Below are positions 6,626 through 13,807 of a stretch of DNA of 25,961 bases, in pieces. Each line of letters begins with the position of its first letter. The first letter of the stretch is position 1. Made by a program: the position numbers and the translations under genes. Source of the DNA: Collinsella sp. (GTDB taxonomy: Bacteria > Actinomycetota > Coriobacteriia > Coriobacteriales > Coriobacteriaceae); assembly GCA_014871545.1 (NCBI GenBank), contig WGSR01000003.1, forward strand, positions 1-25,961, given 5' to 3'. A model generated the notes under the pieces. That model was not told where the DNA came from. It searched no databases and saw nothing but the letters and a program-made list of their open reading frames with translations.

Positions 6626-8185
6626 ATGACTAACAAGATCGGTAAAAAGCGCAAGATCACATTCTGGACGCGCTTGGGCTTTGGTATGGGCGGCATGCTC
6701 AACTCCGGTGCCCTGACCTTTACGCACAGCTACATGGTGCTGTTCCTGTCCACGGAGTGCGGCCTGTCCGCAGGCGAGGCTGCGCTGATCAGCTCGTTCG
6801 CCATCTATCTCAACGCCATTCTGTGCCCGCTTATGGGCTTTGTGGCCGATAACTTCTACGCTACCAAGATCGGCCGTATCTTTGGCCGCCGCCGTTTCTG
6901 GATCTTGCTGGCAATCCCGATGATGGTCGCCGAGCCGCTCATCTTTGTGGCTACGCCGTTCGGTTTCCCGTACTACTTTGTGCTGTACCTGATCTACAAC
7001 GTCGCGTATACGTTCTGCACCGCCAACCTGTCGCCGCTTACCATCGAGATGACCGACGACTTCAAGGAGCGTACGTACCTCACCGGCTACAAGCACCTCT
7101 TTGGTAACGCCGCCGGCTTCCTGATGGCAGCACTCGTCGGCTTTGGCTTTGGCACCTTCGGCGAGACCAACCCGTTCAGCTACTTCATCATCGCTACAGT
7201 CAACGCTTCGGTCATGGCAATCTCGCTGCTGTGCGTGTACCTGTCCACGTGGGAGCACACCCCCGAGGAGGTGGCTCAGGAGAAGATCGAGAGCGTCGGC
7301 GAGGGTATCAAGAAGTTCTTCATCGACGTTGTCTCCACCTTCCGCAATAAGTCCTTCCGCAAGGTCCTGTATGCACAGGTCTCCACGAAGCTCGCTGCTG
7401 CCTGCTGGTCTGCCTGCCTGTCCTTCTTCATCGTCTACTGCCTGCAGATTCCTAAGTCCTACGAGTCCGTGATGGAGATGCCCGGCAAGGTCGTCGCTAT
7501 CGTCTGCACCGCTATCTGGGTTGCCCTCATGGCCAAGAAGGGCTTCCACAAGTCTTGGTACCTGGCAAACGTCGGTTGCGCCGCGTGCATCATCGCCTAC
7601 AACTACTTCGCCTTTGGTCAGATCAACGGCACCTCCACGGTCGCCATCGCCATGATCGCCTACCCCATCATCTTCGCCATCTGGAAGTTCTTCTACGTTG
7701 GTTTCCAGTACCTGCCCGATGTTCTGCTCAACTACATCCCCGATGTCGATGAGCTCATCACCCTGCGTCGTCGCGAGGGCATCTACAGCTCCGCTCAGCA
7801 GCTCTGCCAGCAGATCGCCCAGGCTATCGCCGTCAACGCATGGGCTATTGTCCTTGCTGCCTCCGGCTTCATTCAGACCGCCGGCAACAGCGACGCCGTA
7901 ACCCAGCCCGCCACCGTGCCTCTGTACATCTGCGGCTACATGCTCATCGGCTGCGCCGGCTTCTTCCTGCTCGCGGCTGTCCTTGCCCGCGGCATCAAGA
8001 TCGACAAGGAGCAGTGCGACATCCTCTGCGACGAGATCAAGCGCGTCAAGGAGGGCGGAAAGATGGCCGACGTCCAGCCCGAGGTCAAGGCTCTTTGCGA
8101 GGAGCTCTCCGGCTTCAAGTACGAGGACTGCTTTGCTCACAACAACGTTGGCTTCCAGGACGGCAGCGTAATTCCCGCCGAGTAG
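6626..8185 (+). CDS. GPH-family (MelB-like) sugar:cation symporter, probable oligogalacturonide/hexuronate importer
   Basis: A 519-residue membrane protein of the major facilitator superfamily, glycoside-pentoside-hexuronide group. About 12 hydrophobic segments are visible, for example around residues 15-40, 50-75, 95-115 and 120-145. After the second segment comes GFVADNFYATKIGRIFGRRR, the loop matching the GPH/MelB consensus with D and GR(R)R. ATG 6626 was chosen because GAGGGA (6615-6620) precedes it; the in-frame ATG at 6557 has no ribosome site. The gene lies between the hexuronate pathway and the pectin enzymes and heads its unit, so a galacturonate or short pectin-oligosaccharide substrate is likely. 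GPH members that carry oligogalacturonides (TogT) and glucuronides are known. The exact substrate is inferred. Confidence 0.88.
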   Translation: MTNKIGKKRKITFWTRLGFGMGGMLNSGALTFTHSYMVLFLSTECGLSAGEAALISSFAIYLNAILCPLMGFVADNFYATKIGRIFGRRRFWILLAIPMMVAEPLIFVATPFGFPYYFVLYLIYNVAYTFCTANLSPLTIEMTDDFKERTYLTGYKHLFGNAAGFLMAALVGFGFGTFGETNPFSYFIIATVNASVMAISLLCVYLSTWEHTPEEVAQEKIESVGEGIKKFFIDVVSTFRNKSFRKVLYAQVSTKLAAACWSACLSFFIVYCLQIPKSYESVMEMPGKVVAIVCTAIWVALMAKKGFHKSWYLANVGCAACIIAYNYFAFGQINGTSTVAIAMIAYPIIFAIWKFFYVGFQYLPDVLLNYIPDVDELITLRRREGIYSSAQQLCQQIAQAIAVNAWAIVLAASGFIQTAGNSDAVTQPATVPLYICGYMLIGCAGFFLLAAVLARGIKIDKEQCDILCDEIKRVKEGGKMADVQPEVKALCEELSGFKYEDCFAHNNVGFQDGSVIPAE

Positions 8186-8208
8186 GGCAGGCGCATCGTC
8201 CAAACCAC

Positions 8209-8253
8209 AGGGCCGTGCCACCGGAGATCCACCGGCGGGTGCGGCCCTTTTTT
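8209..8253 (+). terminator. Terminator-like hairpin after the transporter gene
   Basis: AGGGCCG (8209-8215) pairs with CGGCCCT (8242-8248), and the stem extends inward by wobble and GC pairs. A run of seven T (8247-8253) follows. It resembles a real terminator, yet the downstream GH28 gene has no clear operator or promoter of its own. It may therefore be partial and lower the expression of the enzymes relative to the transporter. Confidence 0.75.
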
Positions 8254-8299
8254 AAAAACGAGTAGTATGAACTTCTGATTACATTTGAGGGAGAGACCC

Positions 8300-9895
8300 A
8301 TGGAGACGAACGTTATCTGGCGCAACGCCCGCGCGGCCGTTATTGAGCTCGACGACGGTGGCTACTTTACCTGTGCCGATACGTGGGAGATCTTTGTCAA
8401 CGATGAGCCCGTCGGTACCACGAATACGGTCGAGACCTATGTTGACGGCCTGGTTCCCGGCAAGCGCAACCTCGTCCGCTTTGTCTGCGGCGAGCGTGAG
8501 CTGAGTGTGGGCGTCACCACGCCCGCGGAGCCCTTTACCATCAACGTTCGCGACTGCGGCGCCAAAGGCGATGCCGAGCACGATGACACCACCAATATCC
8601 AGGCTGCCATCATGGCTTGTCCCAAGGGCGGGCGCGTGCTGATTCCCGCTGGCAACTACCGCATCAAGTCCCTCTTCCTTAAGAGCAATATCAACATCGA
8701 GCTCGCCGAGGGCGCGGTGCTGCTGGCCCGTCACGACCGCGCGGCGCTTGCCTACATTCCGGGCACGGTCACGGGTGACAAGGGCACCGGGTATGCCGGC
8801 ACCGATATGCTGCCCCTGGGCCGCTGGGAGGGCGAGAGCTTTTCGACCTATTGCTCGACCTTTACGGGTCTGAGCGTGCACGACGTGTGCATCTATGGCC
8901 GCGGCGCCATCGACGGCCAGACCGATTTTGCCGAGGATAACTGGTGGAACAAGGACTTTAAGAATATCTTCCGCCCCGAGGAGGGCCGCGAGATCGCCCG
9001 CCCGCGCATGATCTTCCTGTCCGAGTGCAAAAACGTGAGCCTTGCCGGCTTTACCGTCCGCAACAGCCCAGCATGGAACATCCATCCCGTTCTGTGCGAA
9101 CACGTCGATGCCCTGTGCCTGTCCATCGAGGGTCCCAAGAACTCCCACAACACCGACGGCTTCGATCCCGAGAGCTGTGGCTTTGTTCGCATCCTGGGTT
9201 GCCAGTTCTCGGTGGGCGACGACTGCATCGCCATCAAGAGCGGCAAACTGGGCATTGAGCCCGAGCTTCGTCCCGCCACGCATGACGTGTTGATCGCTCA
9301 CTGCTACATGCACGACGGTCATGGCGCCGTGGTGTTGGGGTCCGAGGCTGCCGGCGGCATCAAGGACCTCACCGTGAGCAAGTGCCTCTTTGAGCGCACC
9401 GACCGCGGCCTGCGCGTTAAGACTCGTCGCGGTCGCGGCAAGGACGCCGTCAACGAGGGCATCACCTTTGAGCACATTCGCATGGACGAGGTGCTCACGC
9501 CTTTCGTGGTCAATTCGTTCTACTTCTGCGATAAGGACGGCAAGACCGACTATGTCCAGAGCCGCGACGCGGTGCCCGTCGACGACCGTACGCCCGGCTT
9601 TGGCGCCACGACGTTTTGCGATATCGAGGCCACCAACTGCCACGCTGCCGCCGCCTACATCACGGGCTTGCCCGAGAGTAAGGTGACGCGCCTGACGTTC
9701 CAGGATGTCCATGTGACCTTTGCGGCAGATGCCGAGCCCTTTGTGCCTGCAATGGCCTGCGGCGTGGAGCCCATGGCGCGCCAGGGCATCATCGCGCAGA
9801 ACGTGAAAGTCCTCGACCTGCAAAATGTGGTGATCGAGGGTCAGGATGGCGACGAGCTGCAGCTCGAGAACGTCGATAAGATTGTCCGTTCCTAG
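8300..9895 (+). CDS. Glycoside hydrolase family 28 (polygalacturonase-type), cytoplasmic
   Basis: Hydrolyses alpha-1,4 galacturonosyl (or related rhamnogalacturonan) linkages by the inverting GH28 mechanism. It has 531 residues. The N-terminal 80 residues look like a small beta-sandwich (fibronectin III-like) module, followed by the right-handed beta-helix starting around FTINVRDCGAKGD. All GH28 signatures are present: NTDGFD (284-289), GDD (Asp307, Asp308), GHG (His341) and RGLRVKT (369-375, with Lys374). No signal peptide is visible, since the protein starts METNVIWRNAR; it should act in the cytoplasm on imported oligomers, probably as an exo-enzyme. ATG 8300 follows GAGGGA with a 7-base gap and is preferred over the TTG at 8285. 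Codon use is strongly GC-ending, like uxaC. The exact substrate (homogalacturonan or rhamnogalacturonan) is open. Confidence 0.93.
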   Translation: METNVIWRNARAAVIELDDGGYFTCADTWEIFVNDEPVGTTNTVETYVDGLVPGKRNLVRFVCGERELSVGVTTPAEPFTINVRDCGAKGDAEHDDTTNIQAAIMACPKGGRVLIPAGNYRIKSLFLKSNINIELAEGAVLLARHDRAALAYIPGTVTGDKGTGYAGTDMLPLGRWEGESFSTYCSTFTGLSVHDVCIYGRGAIDGQTDFAEDNWWNKDFKNIFRPEEGREIARPRMIFLSECKNVSLAGFTVRNSPAWNIHPVLCEHVDALCLSIEGPKNSHNTDGFDPESCGFVRILGCQFSVGDDCIAIKSGKLGIEPELRPATHDVLIAHCYMHDGHGAVVLGSEAAGGIKDLTVSKCLFERTDRGLRVKTRRGRGKDAVNEGITFEHIRMDEVLTPFVVNSFYFCDKDGKTDYVQSRDAVPVDDRTPGFGATTFCDIEATNCHAAAAYITGLPESKVTRLTFQDVHVTFAADAEPFVPAMACGVEPMARQGIIAQNVKVLDLQNVVIEGQDGDELQLENVDKIVRS

Positions 9896-9911
9896 CTGGA
9901 ATTGATGAACG

Positions 9912-9946
9912 GGGCCGCATTGCCGAAAAAATCGGCTATGCGGCCC
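9912..9946 (+). terminator. Strong intercistronic hairpin after GH28
   Basis: GGGCCGCAT-T-GCCGA (9912-9926) pairs with TCGGC-T-ATGCGGCCC (9932-9946): 14 pairs, one internal mismatch and an AAAAA loop. The tail is only TTG, so it is more likely an mRNA-stabilising or processing hairpin, or a partial terminator. Confidence 0.5.
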
Positions 9947-9990
9947 TTGTGCCATGCGGCCGCGCTACGCATCATAACGAGAAGGTATAC

Positions 9991-10800
9991 ATGCTCAATA
10001 AAACGATTTGTGTCGGGGTCGATGGCTCGGATGCCGCGATCTCGTCCTATATTTTTGCTCCCACCGAGGATGCTTATGCCCTGGAACCCCGACCTGCAGT
10101 TTTGATTGTGCCGGGTGGGGGCTACGATCATATTTCGCCTCGCGAGGGCGAGCCGGTGGCGCTACGCTTACTTGCGATGGGGTATCAGGCTTTTGTTCTG
10201 GACTACTCGGTTGCGCCCGCCACCTATCCGCTTGCATTGCAAGAACTTGCGCGGGCGGTCGATACCGTGCGAAGTCATGCGACGGAGTTTTGCGTCGATC
10301 CCAATCGAATTACGGTCATGGGTTTTTCGGCGGGTGGACACCTGGTTGGCTTGCTCGGGGCGCTTTGGGACAAACCTTGGCTTGCAGAGTCGATCGCGAC
10401 ATCGCCTGAGTCGATTCGGCCTGACGCACTTTGCTTGGGCTATCCGGTCGTAAGCTCGGGGGCCTATGCCCATCGTGGCTCGTTTGAACACCTAACGGGT
10501 GCCGATGACGTTTTGGCTCAAAAGTTGTCGATCGAGAACATGGTGGGCGAAGGTTTTCCCCGTACGTTCTTATGGCATACCGCCGAGGATGCATCGGTGC
10601 CAGTCCAAAATAGCCTTTTGCTTGCGCAGGCGCTTGCCGATCACGGGATTGGCTTTAGCTTACATATTTTTCCGCATGGAAAGCACGGAGCATCGCTCGC
10701 CACGGCCCAAACGGCATTTAAGGGTTGCGCCGAGCATATTCAGCCACAGGTTCAGGGCTGGCCTGAGCAGTTTGCCGCCTGGGAGCGTGATGGACGATGA
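9991..10800 (+). CDS. Alpha/beta-hydrolase esterase (acetylesterase-like), cytoplasmic
   Basis: A 269-residue single-domain alpha/beta hydrolase of the small acetyl-xylan-esterase / BD-FAE-like type. The oxyanion-hole motif PGGGY is at residues 41-45, the nucleophile elbow GFSAGG at 111-116 (Ser113), and the likely acid Asp200 in HTAEDASVP. The likely base is His232 in HGKHGAS. No signal peptide is present. ATG 9991 follows GAGAAGG with a 5-base gap; upstream in-frame starts have no ribosome site and fall inside the hairpin region. The last four bases overlap the start of the pectin methylesterase gene (ATGA), implying translational coupling. From context it probably removes acetyl groups from pectin oligomers, but the acyl group is not shown by the sequence. 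Codon use has more A/T at third positions than GH28. Confidence 0.85.
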   Translation: MLNKTICVGVDGSDAAISSYIFAPTEDAYALEPRPAVLIVPGGGYDHISPREGEPVALRLLAMGYQAFVLDYSVAPATYPLALQELARAVDTVRSHATEFCVDPNRITVMGFSAGGHLVGLLGALWDKPWLAESIATSPESIRPDALCLGYPVVSSGAYAHRGSFEHLTGADDVLAQKLSIENMVGEGFPRTFLWHTAEDASVPVQNSLLLAQALADHGIGFSLHIFPHGKHGASLATAQTAFKGCAEHIQPQVQGWPEQFAAWERDGR

Positions 10801-12962
10801 ACGAAAGTATCAATGAGCTGCGTGTTTCGAGGGCTGCGTCAGGAGCGTATCCAACGATTTCTGATGCCTTGGCGGCAACCGATCAACTCTATCCGGACGC
10901 CGAGCAGGCGGTGACGATCCATATTGATCCGGGTGAGTACCGCGAGCGGGTCGAGATCCATCGGCCGCATGTGACGTTGGCGGGCGAGACGGCTGACAGC
11001 GTGCGCATCGTGGGCAGCCTGGGTGCCAAGATGCCCTCGGAGGACGGCTCGGGTGTCGACGGTACGCTCGGCACGTTTAGGACCTATACCGTTTTAGTCG
11101 ATGCCGACGACGTGCGGCTCGAGAACCTCACGATCGTCAACGACGCCGGGGATGGTCGCGAGGTGGGACAGGCGATTGCCCTGTACGCCGACGGCGACCG
11201 TTTGGTGGTCGACGCCTGTTGTATTACGGGACGCCAGGACACGCTGTTTTTGGGCCCGTTGCCCCCGCGCGAAGTTAAACCGGGCGGGTTTATGGGGCCC
11301 AAGCAGTTTGCGCCGCGCCGGGTGGGCCGTCAGTATTTCCGACGCTGCCGGATTGAGGGCGATGTCGACTTTATCTTTGGCGGCGCGCGTGCCTATTTTG
11401 AGGGGTGTGAGATTCGCTCACTCAACCGCGATATGGACGTGAACGGTTACGTGACGGCGGCATCGACGCCCGAGGGAGAGCCGTACGGCTTCGTGTTCCA
11501 CGGCTGCTCGTTTACGGCTTCGCAGGACGTGGCGTCGGATTCAGTCTACCTGGGCCGTCCTTGGCGCGAATGGGCCCAGACCGTGTTGGTTGATTGCTGG
11601 CTGGGACGACACATCAAACGCGAGGGCTGGTGGGATTGGAATAAGCCGGCGGCGCACAGCTGCGCGCTGTATGCCGGCGGCACCCTGTTTGGCCCCGCGG
11701 GTGATACTACCGACTGGGTGCCGTGGGCAAATGAACTCGATGCGATGGTTGCCGCTGGGTATTCCCGCGAGCAGGTGCTTGCCGGCGCGGATGGTTGGGA
11801 TCCCGAGGGCGGCACCGGTGACGCGGTGGAGACGGCTGGGCTATCTGCCAATGGCCGCACCGTGCACATCGAGACGTACTACGAGGACGAACCTGCGCTG
11901 CGTGCCCTGCTGAAGCGCGAAGGGCGTTCGGCTGCTTTTACGGGCAAGACTCCTGCAGATTTTGAGGCATGGAAGGCTGCGACCAGGACTCGTCTGTACG
12001 ATATTTTGGGTCTTTCGCTTATGGATCGCGCCCCGATTGAGATTCGTGAGCTCAGTCGCGTGCGGGTTGCCGGCAGCATCGTGCGCACTCATGCGGTGTT
12101 GCAGGTTGAGTACGATGTGTGGATGCCGTTTTACTTGTTGGAGCCGTCCTGCCCCAAGCTTGACGAGCGGGGACTCAAGCGCTGTTATATCTGCCCGCAT
12201 GGTCACCAGGGGGCGGGTGCCGCAAGCATAGCCGGCGTTGCGGGCGTGCCGGCGGTCGACGATGCCGTACGCAAGTTTAACTACGACTACGGCCTGCGTC
12301 TGGCGCGCATGGGCTATGTGACCGTCTGCCCCGATGCACGTGGCTGGGGGAGCCGTCGCGACTGGAAAGGCCAGGGCGACGACGAGAACAGTTATCTGCG
12401 CGGGACCTGCCTAAACCAGGCGCGCATGGCGGAGCCGCTGGGCCTTACGGTTGCAGGTCTCAACGCCTGGGACAACATGCGTCTGATCGATTACCTGGAG
12501 ACACGCGGCGACATTGCCATGGACGACCTGGGCTGCTTTGGTTTTTCGGGCGGCGGTTACATGACGCTGTACCTGGCCGCGCTCGACCCGCGCGTGCGCA
12601 AGGCGTTTGTCTCGGGCTATCTGTACGGTGTCGGTGATTCGCTAATGCACCTCAACGGCAATTGCAGTTGCAATTACACGCCTGGACTCTGGCGTCTGCT
12701 CGACATGGGCGACATCGCATCGCTTGTCGCGCCACGGCCGTTGTTGGTCCAAAGTTGCGAAGAGGATCATCTGAATGGGGTACGCGGGCTCAAAAATGTT
12801 GACGAGCAACTCAAGATCGTACGCGATGCCTACGAGTTGCTGGGCCGCAGAGGAGGTCTTCGGCACGAGGTGTGCCCGGGTGGACACCATCTGGGAGTGA
12901 CACATCTTGTCGAGGATATCGAATGGCTCGATTCGCACGTTGCGAAATGCGACCGTGCTTAG
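10797..12962 (+). CDS. Two-domain esterase: pectin methylesterase (CE8) fused to an alpha/beta-hydrolase
   Basis: A 721-residue fusion. Residues 1 to about 335 are a pectinesterase beta-helix with the CE8 motifs: GQAIAL (Gln125), GRQDTLF (Gln147, acid Asp148), GDVDFIFGG (nucleophile Asp191) and YLGRPW (Arg254). After a linker, residues about 360-720 form a dienelactone-hydrolase/acetyl-esterase-like domain. Its nucleophile elbow is GFSGGG (Ser584), the acid probably in CEEDHLN (655-660), and the base in PGGHHLG (His697 or His698). The first domain should release methanol from methylated galacturonate; the second probably removes acetyl or another acyl group. No signal peptide is seen, which is unusual for pectin methylesterases, so it should act on imported oligomers. 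It overlaps the preceding esterase gene by four bases. Domain identities are firm; the acyl specificity of the second is inferred. Confidence 0.9.
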   Translation: MNESINELRVSRAASGAYPTISDALAATDQLYPDAEQAVTIHIDPGEYRERVEIHRPHVTLAGETADSVRIVGSLGAKMPSEDGSGVDGTLGTFRTYTVLVDADDVRLENLTIVNDAGDGREVGQAIALYADGDRLVVDACCITGRQDTLFLGPLPPREVKPGGFMGPKQFAPRRVGRQYFRRCRIEGDVDFIFGGARAYFEGCEIRSLNRDMDVNGYVTAASTPEGEPYGFVFHGCSFTASQDVASDSVYLGRPWREWAQTVLVDCWLGRHIKREGWWDWNKPAAHSCALYAGGTLFGPAGDTTDWVPWANELDAMVAAGYSREQVLAGADGWDPEGGTGDAVETAGLSANGRTVHIETYYEDEPALRALLKREGRSAAFTGKTPADFEAWKAATRTRLYDILGLSLMDRAPIEIRELSRVRVAGSIVRTHAVLQVEYDVWMPFYLLEPSCPKLDERGLKRCYICPHGHQGAGAASIAGVAGVPAVDDAVRKFNYDYGLRLARMGYVTVCPDARGWGSRRDWKGQGDDENSYLRGTCLNQARMAEPLGLTVAGLNAWDNMRLIDYLETRGDIAMDDLGCFGFSGGGYMTLYLAALDPRVRKAFVSGYLYGVGDSLMHLNGNCSCNYTPGLWRLLDMGDIASLVAPRPLLVQSCEEDHLNGVRGLKNVDEQLKIVRDAYELLGRRGGLRHEVCPGGHHLGVTHLVEDIEWLDSHVAKCDRA

Positions 12963-13031
12963 CCCCTCGGCATGTTGCAAATAAACGGTACGTACCTGTA
13001 TGGCCGCCAATGGGCGGATGAGGAGAAGATT

Positions 13032-13700
13032 ATGGAAACGAAGAACTTGAGTGAATCGACCATTTGCTGCTTTGGCGATTCGACCACATGGGGGGATAAC
13101 GGATGCGGCGCAGGCGGCAACGACATCTCTTGGACTTCGCATCTGGGCGCGTTGCTGGGAGGTGCAGTCGTCGAGAACTTTGGCATCAAGGGTTCGCGTA
13201 TCGCCATCAAGGCCGACCGTACCGATTCATTTGTCGAGCGCTTGGACGGCATCGACGATGCGGCCGATGTCTATGTTGTCTTTGGCGGCGTTAACGACTT
13301 TAGCCGCAACGTGCCGCTTGGCGAGTTGGGCAGCACCGATGTGCATGAGTTCTATGGTGCGGTCGACTATCTGATCCGAACCATCACGGCGCGCTCACCT
13401 CAGGCAAAGCTCGTGTTTATGACGCCATGCAAGACGAGTGGTAAGCACGAGAAGGATATCCCGGCAAGCGATGAGGCGAACCATTTGGGTCTGACGCAAG
13501 ACGCCTACGTGCGAGCGATGCTGGAGGTCTGTGACCGTTACTCCGTTCCGGTGATTGACCTGTATGCGCAAAGCGGCATCAGCCCGTTTTTGCCGGAGCA
13601 CCGCGAACTCTATATGCCGGACGGTCTGCATTACAGCCCGGCTGGCTATGAGCGCCTGGCGCATCGCATCGCCGCGGGCTTAGCCACCGTTTGCCGTTAA
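13032..13700 (+). CDS. SGNH/GDSL-family esterase, probable pectin acetylesterase
   Basis: A 222-residue SGNH hydrolase. Block I is CFGDSTTWG (nucleophile Ser17), block II NFGIKGSR around residue 50, block III GGVND (Asn88), and block V PDGLHYSPAGY (Asp197 and His200). These four blocks define the family, which includes rhamnogalacturonan acetylesterases. No signal peptide is visible. ATG 13032 follows AGGAG (13021-13025) with a 6-base gap; the in-frame ATG at 12972 lacks a ribosome site. It is the third esterase gene in a row (with a fourth esterase domain in the fusion) and the last gene before the palindromic GH105 promoter region, 69 bp after the fusion gene. Deacetylation of rhamnogalacturonan or homogalacturonan oligomers is an inference from context. 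Confidence 0.85.
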   Translation: METKNLSESTICCFGDSTTWGDNGCGAGGNDISWTSHLGALLGGAVVENFGIKGSRIAIKADRTDSFVERLDGIDDAADVYVVFGGVNDFSRNVPLGELGSTDVHEFYGAVDYLIRTITARSPQAKLVFMTPCKTSGKHEKDIPASDEANHLGLTQDAYVRAMLEVCDRYSVPVIDLYAQSGISPFLPEHRELYMPDGLHYSPAGYERLAHRIAAGLATVCR

Positions 13701-13714
13701 AAGTCTGCCGTTCG

Positions 13715-13752
13715 CGGGGAATATAGGGTTAACGTTCACCCTATATTCCCCG
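13715..13752. promoter_or_regulatory. LacI-type operator C1 inside a 38-bp palindrome
   Basis: GGTTAACGTTCACC-type operator (14-mer at 13727-13740 with left half GGTTAACG) embedded in a 38-bp inverted repeat. The arm GGGGAATATAGGGT (13716-13729) is matched exactly by ACCCTATATTCCCC (13738-13751), and the only mismatched pair is 13730/13737. The symmetry centre coincides with the operator centre. It may also fold in RNA and end the SGNH transcript, although no T run follows. Confidence 0.75.
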
Positions 13753-13765
13753 TTCGCGTTACACT
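13735..13765 (+). promoter_or_regulatory. Presumed promoter of the GH105 unit
   Basis: TTCACC (13735-13740) is the -35 by analogy with the two other units. The -10 is either GTTACA (13758-13763, 17-bp gap) or TACACT (13760-13765, 19-bp gap). It is weaker than the other two but has the same placement between two operators. Confidence 0.45.
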
Positions 13766-13767
13766 AG

Positions 13768-13781
13768 GGTTAACGTTCACC
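13768..13781. promoter_or_regulatory. LacI-type operator C2
   Basis: GGTTAACGTTCACC matches the consensus at 13 of 14 positions. It shares its single deviation (T at the fourth position) with C1, and its centre is 41 bp downstream of that of C1. It covers the expected start of the GH105 transcript. Confidence 0.75.
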
Positions 13782-13807
13782 TATCATTAACGTCAGAGGG
13801 GACAGCA

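Noticed and set aside
8305..8318. GACGAACGTTATCT at the start of the GH28 gene, resembling the operator
   Set aside because: Only 9 of 14 positions match, it is within codons and has no partner site at the usual distance.
12972..13031. An earlier ATG for the SGNH esterase
   Set aside because: No ribosome site precedes it, and the extra 20 residues do not look like a signal peptide or family sequence; ATG 13032 has AGGAG.
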